From positions 1 to 64,000 of the forward strand of contig CAJWBE010000025.1 of the NCBI GenBank assembly GCA_913020045.1: a stretch of DNA of 64,000 nt, written 5' to 3'. The notes under the pieces are model-generated. The model searched no databases. It was given only the letters and a program-made list of their open reading frames with translations, and was not told the origin of the DNA. Shown here in pieces: positions 27,525 to 37,228 of this stretch. Position 1 is the stretch's first letter; the number at the start of each line of letters is the position of its first letter. Made by a program: the position numbers and the translations under genes. The DNA comes from an uncultured Oleiphilus sp. GTDB taxonomy: Bacteria > Pseudomonadota > Gammaproteobacteria > Pseudomonadales > Oleiphilaceae.

Positions 27525-29174
27525 TTAGTCTGTTTCTTTGGATTTCCCTTTGTTGCGGACTAAATAATCCATAGCGCCGGAGATGCCTTTGCATAAGTAT
27601 TTGAAATACTTATAGTCCATTTCTGTTAGTTCTCGGTGGGGGAAAGCGTCACAATAAACAATGGCGAAGGGCTTATTGTTGACGAAAATGGACATCAAAA
27701 AATAGTCTTCGATTTCGACTATTTGCTTAAAACTACTGGGCACTAAACTGCTTACTTTGATATCTGTTGTTGGTTTTATCCAAACACTGGCGGCTTTACT
27801 GCATAGTTTCGCGAATAATGTGCCCTTCACCAAACGTGAATCAAATCCAGATAATTGCGGTTGCTCTTGGCAGCCCGTCGCATAGTATGTTTTGAGGCGC
27901 GTGTGCTCTTTGTTGACCAAGCTAATGGTGGCTCGTCCGAGTCCCAATCCATACACTAGCGCACTTGTCGACGCATTCATGAGTTCATGCAAATCGGCGA
28001 AGTCTTGGGGCGTTTTATACATCGCCGTTACCATTTCCGTGTAAATCGCTTTGGGGGCAGTGGCCTTTTTCTGCGTTGCTGAATCATTGGCCTCAGATGC
28101 AGCGCTCTCAACTGCGGGCTCAGGTTTAGCTGGTGCTGGTGGTTGTACTACTTCGTCTGAAGAGGCTTTGGTCGTTTCTGTTTTTTCTTTGAGTGCTTTG
28201 CGTTCTGTTGCGGGTAAAAACAATCGTGCGGCCGGAGATAAAATTCCTGGAATCGGGTGCTGTCTAGACATATCGGCCGCGACTTTATGGGTCAGGCGGG
28301 ATGCATCGGCAATGCTGATATTGAGGTAAGCGGCTAATATTTTTTGCGCACGCAGAGTGGCTTTGTCGTACCAATCATTTAGCGCTGCATCGGCAATTAG
28401 TTTGGCGAGCTGAACAATGAATACGGGTTGCTGAACTAGCACCTTGAGTTCTCGGCTCTCAATATTGTTTTGCAGCTTTCCTGTTGATTTGAGATGCCGC
28501 GATAAGGTTACCCACTGTTTGGCAGTGACCTGGTTTTCTGGGTCGTAACACGATTTGACCAGCGGTGGGAGCGCGAGTTGTTTCATCATTTCGCTGGCAA
28601 TATCGGCAACGCTGCAATTCATCACTTCGTCTTGCGCTTGCGTTTTAGCTTTGTGGTTTGTTTCGACAGCATAACGCATGAGCCTCATTTCGGGCGTCGC
28701 GAACCGCCATAGATACCAGATTGGCACGTAGACAAATAACCCAGACCAAAAAAGAGTATCACTGCCAGCCATCTTCATATCATTGGCAATTCGGCGCGCC
28801 AGGTGGGCACAGAATAAACTTCGATTTAATGTTTTAACGAAATAGAGTGACTGAACTTCTTCTAAAGACGCATCTTCCAGCGGCACCTTGCGAATCGACT
28901 CTTTGACGGCGTCAATGCCGATCATGCTCATCGCGTGGTCGAGTGTTTTACTGTACTCGGCGTCGTCTCCATTCAATCGTGCCGCGGCGTCCATCAAATA
29001 AAAAGAAAGTACCGGGTCCGCATTGATCTGTTGAGCCAGCTTGGCATACGGCAAGGTCTCTTTTTCTAGGGTACGCAGAGCTTGTTGGCCAACTTTAAAG
29101 GGGGACGGTAGCTGGTTATTTAACAAAAACGCCGCCCAGTCGGGAGCGTTGTTCGGCATTTCTGATTGAGTCAT
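27525..29174 (-). CDS. HDOD domain protein with C-terminal GAF-like region
   Basis: A 549-aa cytosolic protein. Residues 15-220 match the HDOD fold (LPSPFKVGQQALRTL, INADPVLSFYLMDAAA, and an alpha-helical core lacking the metal-binding HD residues). A Pro/Ala/Glu-rich linker of about 50 residues follows (around 330-380), then a GAF-like domain to the end (ALVYGLGLGRATISLVNK). HDOD proteins are non-catalytic signalling scaffolds. In P. aeruginosa such a gene is separated from rsgA by motAB; here it follows rsgA directly with a 133-base gap. Confidence 0.75.
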   Translation of the reverse strand: MTQSEMPNNAPDWAAFLLNNQLPSPFKVGQQALRTLEKETLPYAKLAQQINADPVLSFYLMDAAARLNGDDAEYSKTLDHAMSMIGIDAVKESIRKVPLEDASLEEVQSLYFVKTLNRSLFCAHLARRIANDMKMAGSDTLFWSGLFVYVPIWYLWRFATPEMRLMRYAVETNHKAKTQAQDEVMNCSVADIASEMMKQLALPPLVKSCYDPENQVTAKQWVTLSRHLKSTGKLQNNIESRELKVLVQQPVFIVQLAKLIADAALNDWYDKATLRAQKILAAYLNISIADASRLTHKVAADMSRQHPIPGILSPAARLFLPATERKALKEKTETTKASSDEVVQPPAPAKPEPAVESAASEANDSATQKKATAPKAIYTEMVTAMYKTPQDFADLHELMNASTSALVYGLGLGRATISLVNKEHTRLKTYYATGCQEQPQLSGFDSRLVKGTLFAKLCSKAASVWIKPTTDIKVSSLVPSSFKQIVEIEDYFLMSIFVNNKPFAIVYCDAFPHRELTEMDYKYFKYLCKGISGAMDYLVRNKGKSKETD

Positions 29175-29307
29175 TGGGACGTGGACTATGCTCTTATAGG
29201 TAGATGCGAATGCATTTAACTATAGCTGCGGTTGCGCAATCTGAACAGCACGTCGAAGGCGAACGCTTCAGATAAGAAAGCAAGCCTCTCGAGTGCGAAC
29301 GATAGGC

Positions 29308-30369
29308 TCAGGCGTTGAAGGTTTCGATGTCTCCAAGAGTCGCTTTAATGCGTTCGTAGCTCTGCATTCGGCCGTCAGTAATGTCGCCATTTTCATGAGC
29401 TTCTAGAATGGCACAGCCGGGCTCTTTTTTATGCTGGCAGTCACGAAACTTACAATGGCCAAGAAAAGGGCGGAACTCGATAAAGCCTTCAAGTAACTCA
29501 TGCTCATCGATGTGCCACAGACCAAACTCTCTAATCCCTGGGGAGTCGACTAGCTTGCCGCCTTTTGGCAAGTGGAACAGTCTGGCCGTTGTGGTGGTAT
29601 GCGTGCCTTTGCGAGTGGTTTCGGATAGTGGCCCTACCCGAATGCTCTGGTCGCCCAAAATGCTGCGGATCAAGGAGGATTTACCCACCCCAGACTGGCC
29701 AACGAATACGCTCGTGTGGTCACTTAGCCAATTGAGCAGGTGGGTTTCGCAGTCTTCAATATCATTTGCGCTGGTACTCAGTACTTCGTATCCAAGACCG
29801 CGATAAAGAGCAATCATTCGCTCGATATCCTGTCGGTTACTATCGTCGATCAAATCGCTTTTGTTGAATAGAATTGTTGGTTGTATATCGAGGGTTTCAG
29901 AAGCCACTAAGTAGCGATCGATTAAGTTTACGTGCGGAACCGGTTCAGTAGCGACCACAATGACAATACGGTCAATGTTGGCGGCGACGGGTTTTAGTTG
30001 TCCATAGTTGTCGGGACGCTGCAAAACGCTTTGACGTTCCAGCCGCGCTTCAACAACGCCTTTGTCATCGACGCCTGCGCGCCAGACAACAATGTCGCCG
30101 GTAACCAACGAGTCAATGTTTGCGCGCACAAAGCAGCGCTGGCGTAGTTCGGGATCAGGAATGATGGTGCTGTCGTCATCCGATAGGGGCTCAATTTCAA
30201 CAGTTTGACCAAAGTGAGCGACGACACGACCTTTTTGTTCAGGGCTCAGTTCGCCCGTCGTTAAATCGCTTTCAACTTTGCTCGCCTTTTTATCAGCGCG
30301 CGCAGCCTTTTCAGCTTGTATCTTTTCGATGCGCCATTGTTGGCGACGGTTTAGTTTTCGTTTGCTCAT
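29308..30369 (-). CDS. rsgA: ribosome small subunit-dependent GTPase A
   Basis: A circularly permuted GTPase that checks late 30S maturation. It has an N-terminal OB fold, then the G4-like LFNKSDLID, G1 GQSGVGKSSLI, and G3 DSPGIREFG in permuted order. A C-terminal zinc site is in CKFRDCQHKKEPGC. The length of 353 aa is typical. The N-terminus is very basic (KRKLNRRQQWRIEK), as is common. It is divergent from orn, as in pseudomonads and enterobacteria. Confidence 0.96.
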   Translation of the reverse strand: MSKRKLNRRQQWRIEKIQAEKAARADKKASKVESDLTTGELSPEQKGRVVAHFGQTVEIEPLSDDDSTIIPDPELRQRCFVRANIDSLVTGDIVVWRAGVDDKGVVEARLERQSVLQRPDNYGQLKPVAANIDRIVIVVATEPVPHVNLIDRYLVASETLDIQPTILFNKSDLIDDSNRQDIERMIALYRGLGYEVLSTSANDIEDCETHLLNWLSDHTSVFVGQSGVGKSSLIRSILGDQSIRVGPLSETTRKGTHTTTTARLFHLPKGGKLVDSPGIREFGLWHIDEHELLEGFIEFRPFLGHCKFRDCQHKKEPGCAILEAHENGDITDGRMQSYERIKATLGDIETFNA

Positions 30370-30528
30370 TTATTACTGAAAGGCTTATTTGGTAGAGTTA
30401 GCGGCATTCTATCAGTAAAACTCTCGAAATGGTGTTGAGATGCACCTTTGAAGACTTTATCTTAGTGACCCTGCTGTGCTTGGCCGTAAATACGTGAGCG
30501 CTGCCCCTGTTTCTTGGAAGGAATAAAC

Positions 30529-31071
30529 ATGAGCCGTAAGAAAAATTTAATCTGGATCGACTTGGAAATGACAGGGCTAGAACCTGAGCAAGATCGAATC
30601 ATCGAAATCGCGACCATCGTGACAGACTCTGAGCTTAATACGATTGCGGAAGGACCTGTGATTGCTGTGCACCAAAGCAACGAATTGCTTGATGGTATGG
30701 ACGAATGGTGTACGCGAACCCACAGAGAAAATGGCCTAACACAACGTGTAAAAGACAGCAGCACGTCTGAACGTGAAGCAGAGTTGGCAACGATTAAGTT
30801 TCTCGAAGAACATGTCGATAAAGGGGCTTCGCCTATTTGTGGTAACACCATCGGGCAAGACCGCCGATTTTTAGTGAAGTACATGCCTGAACTGGAAGCG
30901 TTCTTTCATTACCGTAACCTTGATGTCAGTACACTGAAAGAGCTAGTGAACCGCTGGAAGCCTAGCATTAATGGGGGCTTCACCAAACAGGGCACTCATC
31001 TAGCTTTAGATGATATTCGAGACTCCATTCGTGAGCTTCAATATTATCGAGAACACTTTCTTGATGTTTAG
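30529..31071 (+). CDS. orn: oligoribonuclease
   Basis: A DEDDh exonuclease that degrades 2-5 nt RNAs, including pGpG from c-di-GMP turnover. The motifs are DLEMTG (residues 10-15), NTIGQDRRF, and the C-terminal [11 protein letters not shown] with catalytic His and Asp. ATG 30529 follows a strong GGAAGGA and gives 180 aa; the in-frame ATG at 30514 lies before the Shine-Dalgarno and is rejected. Its presence fits the c-di-GMP signalling proteins in this window. Confidence 0.97.
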   Translation: MSRKKNLIWIDLEMTGLEPEQDRIIEIATIVTDSELNTIAEGPVIAVHQSNELLDGMDEWCTRTHRENGLTQRVKDSSTSEREAELATIKFLEEHVDKGASPICGNTIGQDRRFLVKYMPELEAFFHYRNLDVSTLKELVNRWKPSINGGFTKQGTHLALDDIRDSIRELQYYREHFLDV

Positions 31072-31159
31072 GCGCTGCTAGAAACAGATTAATAATTACT
31101 TGAAGCCGTTTTTGGTCGTACCAAGGCTTTAGGTCAATAACATATTAAAGGTTATCCCA

Positions 31160-31849
31160 ATGAGTGAACTTGTTAAATTAGAAATAAAAGATCAGATCGC
31201 CCACATCACGCTGCAAAATGGCAAGGTGAATGCGATTTCTCATGAAGTTTTGGACCAGTTGAATGCGGCGCTTGATAAAGCCGAAGCGGAAAAGGCCATC
31301 GTCGTTTTGAGTGGTCAGCCAGGTATCTTTTCGGGTGGTTACGATTTGAAAACCATGCGCGCAGGGCTTGAATCCGCCATTGGTTTGGTGACTCGAGGGT
31401 CTGAGCTAAGTGTGCGAATGTTGTCATTCCCCACGCCAATTATTTCTGCGTGTACGGGACATGCTGTCGCCAAAGGCACTTTCTTGTTGTTGTGTAGCGA
31501 CTACCGCGTTGGTGTTGAGGGTGAGTTCAAACTAGGCCTTAACGAAGTCGCCATCGGTATTACGATGCACCATGCAGGCATAGAAATGGCACGTCGTCGC
31601 ATGCCTGCGGCATATTTTAACCGTACCGTGGTGAATGCTGAAATGTTTGACCCCAATGGCGCGGTTGATGCAGGAATTCTTGACCGTGTGGTTCCCGCTG
31701 ACGAACTCATGAAGACAGCAATGGCGGTTGCTGAAGGCTATAAGAGCATCGACCTAGGCGCGCATCATCGTACTAAGTTGAAAGTACGTGCTGATTACTT
31801 GGCAACCATGGAAAAAGCGATTGAGCTTGATAAAACAGGCACGTTATAA
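31160..31849 (+). CDS. enoyl-CoA hydratase/isomerase (crotonase) family protein
   Basis: A 229-aa crotonase-fold protein. The oxyanion-hole segments are GIFSGGYDLKTM and ACTGHAVAKGTFLLL. The usual catalytic glutamates are only partly kept: GLNEVAIGI supplies one Glu, while the first position is occupied by a His/Ala segment. The reaction is therefore not assigned. It is shorter than typical hydratases (about 260 aa). mpl begins 3 bases after its stop, so they are probably translationally coupled. Confidence 0.8.
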   Translation: MSELVKLEIKDQIAHITLQNGKVNAISHEVLDQLNAALDKAEAEKAIVVLSGQPGIFSGGYDLKTMRAGLESAIGLVTRGSELSVRMLSFPTPIISACTGHAVAKGTFLLLCSDYRVGVEGEFKLGLNEVAIGITMHHAGIEMARRRMPAAYFNRTVVNAEMFDPNGAVDAGILDRVVPADELMKTAMAVAEGYKSIDLGAHHRTKLKVRADYLATMEKAIELDKTGTL

Positions 31850-31852
31850 GTC

Positions 31853-33274
31853 ATGAGTAATGCGTCTCTCATGCAAGCCGGTGTGAACTCAGCCATGCAT
31901 ATTCATATATTGGGTATTTGTGGTACGTTCATGGGCAGCCTCGCGATACTTGCCAAACAGCAAGGACATCGTGTCACGGGCTGCGATCAAGGCGTATATC
32001 CGCCAATGAGCACTCAGCTGCAAGAGCAGGGGATCGAGCTGCATGAAGGATTTGATTTGGCGCAGCTCGAACTCGGCGCTGACCTGTATGTTATCGGTAA
32101 TGCGATTAGCCGTGGGAATCCTTTACTGGAACGTATTCTAGATCAAGGTTTGCCTTATACCTCTGGCCCTCAGATGTTGGCGGACTATGTGTTGCCCGGT
32201 AAGTGGGTGCTTGCGGCGGCAGGTACACATGGAAAAACCACGACGAGTAGCATGCTGGCTTGGATTCTCGAGTATGCTGGGATGAAACCCGGTTTTTTAA
32301 TAGGTGGCGTTCCGAATAATTTTGATTGCTCTGCGCGCTTGGGCGAGACACCTTTTTTCGTGATTGAAGCAGATGAATACGACAGCGCTTTTTTCGATAA
32401 ACGGTCTAAGTTTGTCCATTACCGTCCACGGACGTTTATTTTTAATAATCTTGAGTTTGATCATGCCGATATTTTTTCCGATCTAGGGGCGATTCAAACG
32501 CAGTTCCATCATGTCATTCGAACGATTGCTTCAAACGGCCGTGTCATTTATCCAGCGGGTGAGCGGGTGATTGATGAGGTGTTGGACAGAGGTTGCTGGG
32601 CGGAAAAACAAAGCTTTGACTCTTCAGATACTCAGAGTGATCAGCCAAGGTATCGAAAGCTAAACGAAGATGGCAGTGCATTTTCGGTTTCGCTTGGTAA
32701 GCACCTCGCAGAGGTTCGCTGGCCCTTGACCGGTGACCATAACGTGTCAAATGGAGTTGCAGCCTTGCTGGCGGCGCGGCATGTCGGTGTGGAGCTCGAA
32801 ATTGGCGCGCAGGCGCTGAACGAATTTAAGGGCGTTAAGCGACGCATGGAAGTTGTTGCGACGGTGGGTAGCGTAACGGTCTACGATGACTTTGCGCACC
32901 ATCCAACAGCCATCGAGACCACGCTTGAAGGTTTGCGCCGCAAAGTGGGTGATGAGCGTATCATCGCCTTGATCGAACCCCGTTCGAATACCATGAAAAT
33001 GGGCGTACATGAGCAGACGTTGATGGCGAGCGCTGCCAAGGCCGATGCAGCGATTTGGGCAAATTTGAGTGATATGGGCTGGCTTAAAACGCTAGTCGGC
33101 AATGCTGGTGGCATCCATCAATATGGCGAAAATGTTGAAGCGTTGGTCGCCGCTTGCTTAAGCGAAGCGAAAGGTGTGTGTCACATAGTTGTGATGAGTA
33201 ATGGCGGCTTTGCAGGCATACACGGTAAATTGGTCAGTGCCTTAGGCGCGCCATATGATCAGAAAAATGGCTAG
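31853..33274 (+). CDS. mpl: UDP-N-acetylmuramate:L-Ala-gamma-D-Glu-meso-DAP ligase
   Basis: A peptidoglycan recycling ligase that attaches the recovered tripeptide to UDP-MurNAc. It has the N-terminal family opening [16 protein letters not shown], the ATP loop [12 protein letters not shown], and the Mur-ligase motifs EADEYDSAF and [12 protein letters not shown]. Two starts are possible: ATG 31853 (listed) and ATG 31895, which begins right at MHIHILG as in many homologs. Neither has a clear Shine-Dalgarno. The 3' end overlaps ubiX by 20 bases. Confidence 0.94.
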   Translation: MSNASLMQAGVNSAMHIHILGICGTFMGSLAILAKQQGHRVTGCDQGVYPPMSTQLQEQGIELHEGFDLAQLELGADLYVIGNAISRGNPLLERILDQGLPYTSGPQMLADYVLPGKWVLAAAGTHGKTTTSSMLAWILEYAGMKPGFLIGGVPNNFDCSARLGETPFFVIEADEYDSAFFDKRSKFVHYRPRTFIFNNLEFDHADIFSDLGAIQTQFHHVIRTIASNGRVIYPAGERVIDEVLDRGCWAEKQSFDSSDTQSDQPRYRKLNEDGSAFSVSLGKHLAEVRWPLTGDHNVSNGVAALLAARHVGVELEIGAQALNEFKGVKRRMEVVATVGSVTVYDDFAHHPTAIETTLEGLRRKVGDERIIALIEPRSNTMKMGVHEQTLMASAAKADAAIWANLSDMGWLKTLVGNAGGIHQYGENVEALVAACLSEAKGVCHIVVMSNGGFAGIHGKLVSALGAPYDQKNG

Positions 33275-33959
33275 CAAAGTGGATAATAAATTGGCTCGTA
33301 ACGCGGACAGCAAAATGAATAGTAAATTGGCATATAAAGCACCCATCACCCTGGCGATCACTGGCGCCTCTGGTGCGCCTTATGCGTTGCGTTTATTGGA
33401 CTGCCTCGTTCATGCTGGCCATCAAGTGTATGTGATGGTATCTAAAGCGGCGCATATCGTGATTGCAACTGAAACGGAGCACAAGCTGCCTGCCCAAGCT
33501 GCTCAGCTTGAACAGGCTTTAACCGACTTGTATCAGGCCGGTGAGGGACAGATCAAAGTATTCGGCAAAGAGGACTGGATGGCGCCGGTAGCATCTGGTT
33601 CGGGTGCCGCGAGTCAAATGGTGGTGTGTCCGTGCAGTACAGGGTCTCTTTCTGCGATTGCAACGGGAGCCAGTAATAATTTGATCGAACGGGCGGCTGA
33701 CGTCGCACTTAAGGAACGCCGAAAACTGATTCTTGTGCCTAGAGAAACACCGTATTCCGCAATCCATTTAGAGCACATGCTAACGTTGACCCGAATGGGT
33801 GTTGTGGTCATGCCGGCCAGCCCGGGTTTTTATCATGAGCCAAAAAGCGTCGATGACTTAGTCGACTTTATGGTCGCTCGGCTACTTGATCATTTGGGCG
33901 TGGAGCAAAACTTAGTGGAGCGTTGGGGTCAATCGAGAATGGATGGCAAGACGGAATAG
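33255..33959 (+). CDS. ubiX: flavin prenyltransferase UbiX
   Basis: It makes prenylated FMN, the cofactor of UbiD decarboxylase in ubiquinone synthesis. The FMN-binding opening [14 protein letters not shown], the [27 protein letters not shown] segment (with the SxxAxxxxG pattern) and LVPRETPYS are diagnostic. The first 25 residues are a Lys/Asn-rich stretch not typical of the family, with a small internal repeat (NKLA/SKLA). Translation may start at the in-frame ATG 33315 instead, which would remove the mpl overlap. Confidence 0.94.
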   Translation: MIRKMASKVDNKLARNADSKMNSKLAYKAPITLAITGASGAPYALRLLDCLVHAGHQVYVMVSKAAHIVIATETEHKLPAQAAQLEQALTDLYQAGEGQIKVFGKEDWMAPVASGSGAASQMVVCPCSTGSLSAIATGASNNLIERAADVALKERRKLILVPRETPYSAIHLEHMLTLTRMGVVVMPASPGFYHEPKSVDDLVDFMVARLLDHLGVEQNLVERWGQSRMDGKTE

Positions 33960-34093
33960 ACGGGCTGTTTTTTTATTCAGCCTTCCCATCTTCAGCCTCA
34001 ACCGTTGAAACTCATTGATCAGCGCTTATCAAAACTCTCATCGAATAAGCCCTTAGCTAACGCGACTTTTGAGCCGAACTGAAAGGAAAGTTT

Positions 34094-34864
34094 ATGTCTG
34101 ACCGTATTAATTGGGATCAAGTACCTGCGGCCATTTGGCGAGCACGCTCAGGTCAGCTTAGAGCGGTCACTCGATTGGACCCTATTGGTCTGGAACACCT
34201 TCTAGGTATTGAGAGACAAATAAACTTAATCGTGCAGAATACTGAACGTTTTTTGAAAGGAGAGCCTGCCAATAACGCTTTGCTTTGGGGGGCAAGAGGT
34301 ACCGGAAAGTCCAGTATCATCAAAGCGCTTTTAAATCGTTATTTTGAGCATGGCTTGCGGGTTATTCAAATAGACAAAGAAGACTTGCGGGACCTCACTG
34401 AGATTGTCGATACCTTACGTGAGCTGCCTCAGCGTTTTGTCGTTTTTTGCGATGACTTGTCATTCGATGAGGGCGACGGCACATACAAAGCGCTTAAGAG
34501 CGTATTGGAAGGTTCGATTGAAGTGCCTCCGGAAAACATTTTGATTTACGCTACCTCAAATCGTCGGCACTTAATGCCGGAATATATGAGCGATAACGAG
34601 GGGTCCAAAGTGAATGAAACGGAAATTCATCATGCAGAAGCGATCGAGGAAAAAATCTCGTTATCAGACCGTTTTGGATTATGGCTGTCTTTCTACGCGA
34701 TTAATCAGGATCAATATCTTGAAATCGTCGACCAACTGTTCGGTGAAATGAATAATCGTCCAGCATTGCACGCTGAAGCGATTCGTTTTGCGTTGAGCAA
34801 AGGTGGACGAAGCGGTCGTGCAGCCCAGCAGTTTTATAAGGCGTATAGCGGGTTGTTGGACTAA
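34094..34864 (+). CDS. DUF815 family AAA-type ATPase
   Basis: A 256-aa predicted P-loop ATPase. Walker A is in LLWGARGTGKSSIIK (about residue 74). A Walker B-like FVVFCDDLSFDEGD and sensor IYATSNRRHLMPEYM follow. This matches DUF815, a widely conserved single-domain AAA family of unknown role. AAAGGAAAG precedes the ATG. Its stop codon overlaps the stop of the convergent histidine kinase gene by 4 bases. Confidence 0.87.
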   Translation: MSDRINWDQVPAAIWRARSGQLRAVTRLDPIGLEHLLGIERQINLIVQNTERFLKGEPANNALLWGARGTGKSSIIKALLNRYFEHGLRVIQIDKEDLRDLTEIVDTLRELPQRFVVFCDDLSFDEGDGTYKALKSVLEGSIEVPPENILIYATSNRRHLMPEYMSDNEGSKVNETEIHHAEAIEEKISLSDRFGLWLSFYAINQDQYLEIVDQLFGEMNNRPALHAEAIRFALSKGGRSGRAAQQFYKAYSGLLD

Positions 34865-36330
34865 CTTTCTAATGGTTTCTTTTGATGAAAAATCACGCTT
34901 GTTTCAATTCCGTGAATCGTTTCATCCGCAATTACAGTTAAGCCAACTGAGTAACCATAGCGATCGCATATTTGTCTGCAGATAGCGAGACCTAAGCCAG
35001 ACCCTTCTGAATAGGTTTGTGTACCGCGTTTGAAGCGCTCAAATAGATCTTCTGTACTTTTTGATCCGTTGGCCATGTTTAGCATGCCGCGAGGGCATTG
35101 GTTGAAGATGGTCAACCGCTGATTGCTCAGTTTAATATCTAGATCGCTGTCCTTTTCAGCATAACGAAAGGCATTGTCTAGCAAGTTGCGTAGCAATATT
35201 CTCATTTCCGTTTCGCTGCTATGCAGCAGAATCTGCTCGTTCGAGTCAGTGTTGATATGGGTATGACTGTTTACAGGCAGTTCTGAGAGTTCATCTAGTA
35301 TGTCGTCCACTAAGGCATTCACGTTAACTAGGTCGTCTTGCAAGGTTTTCGCTGATTCAATTTTGCTCAATGTGAGTAGCTGACTGACAAGATGGATCAA
35401 CCTTTCCATCCCGACTAAGGCTTTCGCTGCGTACTTCTGAACGGTCTCGTCGCTTGATATTTGTTGTACATTTTGTAAATGGATTTTTGCAATGCTAAGT
35501 GGTGTGCGCAGCTCATGGGCCGCGTCTGCAGTAAAGCGTCTCTCGCGCTGATAGGACTCGCTGACACGGTTAAAAAGCTGATTTAACTCGGTAATTAATT
35601 GCTGCAACTCTCTCGGTGTTTCAGCGCTACTTAAGGGCGTTAGGGTGTCGTAATTGCGGTTCTTGAGTTGTTGAGAGATGTCGGCAAGCGGATGTAGACC
35701 ACGGCGAATGGCAAAACCACAGATAAGCAATATGAGAGGGGTCATTAGTAGCCCAGGCGCGATACTATGCAAGGCAATTTCTTGAGTCAGTTCGTCACGC
35801 ACATCGGTGCGTTGTGCTACGCGTACAACGAGGCCATTCGTTTGGTCGGTCAAGGTGAAGCTTCGCCAGCTTACGAGTCCTGTGTCTGAGCTGTCGTAGC
35901 CACTGCGCAGACTGTCAAAGTTTTGCGGTAGCGCAAGGTGATTGGCAAGAATTAGCTGGCCAGTATCGGCCCAGACTTCAAATGCGATCTTGCGCTCGTA
36001 TTCGTGGCCAGACTCGTTGAACTCCTCTTCTTCAAATTGCTGCGCCAATACTTCTTGATCAAAATATGGCAACGCTTGGGCATAGGTTGATGACTGTTCA
36101 GAGGGTGCGGTTAGCCTACGGTTCGCGATCACTAGCGACTGGAGAACCCTGCTCATTTGAGCTAGTTCTGCGTCAAACACCTCTGCAACCTGTTCTTGGG
36201 CATCGAAAAAATTCAGTGCAGAGCTAATACTCCAGCCGACTAGAACTATTGCAAAGATGCTCGACAGGAGGTAGCGACGAATTGAGCGATTGGGTTTGGG
36301 GATTAAATTCATTGAGGGCTGCTTTTTCAT
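34861..36330 (-). CDS. sensor histidine kinase, QseC/PmrB type
   Basis: A 489-aa transmembrane kinase. One membrane helix is near residues 19-40, then a periplasmic region of about 150 residues, a second helix near 195-212, and a short HAMP-like linker. The H-box is TADAAHELRTPLSIAK (His near residue 280) and the G box is GSGLGLAICRQI. It overlaps the upstream response regulator gene by ATGA (36327-36330), so the two are translationally coupled. PmrA-like boxes in the divergent promoter region suggest it controls the tlpA-DUF4266-DUF3570-apbE operon. The signal is unknown; metal ions or envelope stress are the usual inputs of this subfamily. Confidence 0.85.
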   Translation of the reverse strand: MKKQPSMNLIPKPNRSIRRYLLSSIFAIVLVGWSISSALNFFDAQEQVAEVFDAELAQMSRVLQSLVIANRRLTAPSEQSSTYAQALPYFDQEVLAQQFEEEEFNESGHEYERKIAFEVWADTGQLILANHLALPQNFDSLRSGYDSSDTGLVSWRSFTLTDQTNGLVVRVAQRTDVRDELTQEIALHSIAPGLLMTPLILLICGFAIRRGLHPLADISQQLKNRNYDTLTPLSSAETPRELQQLITELNQLFNRVSESYQRERRFTADAAHELRTPLSIAKIHLQNVQQISSDETVQKYAAKALVGMERLIHLVSQLLTLSKIESAKTLQDDLVNVNALVDDILDELSELPVNSHTHINTDSNEQILLHSSETEMRILLRNLLDNAFRYAEKDSDLDIKLSNQRLTIFNQCPRGMLNMANGSKSTEDLFERFKRGTQTYSEGSGLGLAICRQICDRYGYSVGLTVIADETIHGIETSVIFHQKKPLES

Positions 36331-36989
36331 GACTGAGTATCAATGCGATAACCCACGCCGCGAACAGTTTCGACGATGCCGGCACCGATTTTTTTTCGCA
36401 AATTATGGATGTGAACCTCGATTGAGTTGCTGTCGGGGTCGTCAGACCAGCCATAGACTAGCGTCGTGAGTTGCTCCTTCGATAGTATCCGACCTTTATG
36501 CATTGCCAGTTCATGAAGTAGTGCAAACTCTTTTGGAGACAATGAGATGGTTTTGCTTGCGCGTGTGACCCGATGGGCTTGCGGGTCGATAGATAAATCA
36601 TTGATAACAAGCTCCGGGGTGCGATCTCCACCTGGTCGCCTCAGTAAGGCGCGCATTCGTGCTTTTAGTTCAGCGACATCAAATGGTTTGAGGAGGTAAT
36701 CATCGGCTCCTAAATCCAAACCCTTTACTTTGTCATCGATGTGATCTCGCGCTGTTAATATTAGGACCGGGGTCATGTTTTTATTGTTACGTACTTGAGT
36801 CAATAGCTCGTATCCAGAGATTCCCGGTAGTCCAAGATCAAGAACGAGTAGATCAAATTGCTCGTTCTCAAGAGCATGTAAGGCATGTTCGCCAGTATCG
36901 ACCGAATCAACGACGTAGTGGTCGAGAGACAGCGCTACTTCAATCCCTTCTGCGAGCAGTTTATCGTCTTCAACGAGCAAAACTCTCAT
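36327..36989 (-). CDS. OmpR-family response regulator, PmrA/QseB type
   Basis: A 220-aa regulator. The receiver has the acceptor Asp in LLVLDLGLPGISG (residue 51) and Lys in YLLKPFD. The winged-helix domain has LSPKEFALLHELA and SNSIEVHIHNLRKKIG. It is coupled to the kinase gene. Two direct repeats of CTTAA(G/T)-N5-CTTAA(G/T) form lie upstream, the recognition pattern known for PmrA. One reads toward this gene (autoregulation) and one toward the divergent operon. Confidence 0.9.
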   Translation of the reverse strand: MRVLLVEDDKLLAEGIEVALSLDHYVVDSVDTGEHALHALENEQFDLLVLDLGLPGISGYELLTQVRNNKNMTPVLILTARDHIDDKVKGLDLGADDYLLKPFDVAELKARMRALLRRPGGDRTPELVINDLSIDPQAHRVTRASKTISLSPKEFALLHELAMHKGRILSKEQLTTLVYGWSDDPDSNSIEVHIHNLRKKIGAGIVETVRGVGYRIDTQS

Positions 36990-37089
36990 GGTTAGTCCTG
37001 TGAAGTGGGTAGCCTTTTAGGCCGAGAAAGAGGTGGTTGGAGGTCTATATACGTAATGTTCAGTCACTTGATAATTTTGCTCGTTAGAT

Positions 37090-37106
37090 CTTAAGAATAG
37101 ATTAAG
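37090..37106 (-). promoter_or_regulatory. PmrA-box-like direct repeat facing the response regulator gene
   Basis: On the minus strand the sequence is CTTAAT-CTATT-CTTAAG, i.e. two 6-bp half sites with 11-bp periodicity, matching the PmrA consensus (C/T)TTAA(G/T)-N5-(C/T)TTAA(G/T). It is 101 bases upstream of the regulator start. Confidence 0.6.
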
Positions 37107-37167
37107 GAGGTGCTTTAGCACAGTCTAAAGTGCCCTATATATGTCGCTTTAAAATCGCCCCCCAAGT

Positions 37168-37184
37168 CTTAAGCAAGCCTTAAT
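37168..37184 (+). promoter_or_regulatory. PmrA-box-like direct repeat facing the tlpA-apbE operon
   Basis: The plus strand reads CTTAAG-CAAGC-CTTAAT, both half sites in consensus and spaced 11 bp start to start. It lies 45 bases upstream of the TlpA-like start, in the position of an activator site overlapping -35. I could not fix the -10. Confidence 0.65.
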
Positions 37185-37228
37185 TATGCTCTGATTAACT
37201 ATCATCATCGACAATTTATGGTGATGTC

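Noticed and set aside
31110-31140. TTGGT/ACCAA dyad between orn and the crotonase gene
   Set aside because: The stem is short, with an outer AGCC/GGCT pairing that needs a four-base bulge and no U-run; too weak to call a terminator or operator.
33960-33995. GGCTG/CAGCC hairpin with a T-run after ubiX
   Set aside because: The T-run is in the loop, not after the stem, so it does not fit an intrinsic terminator.
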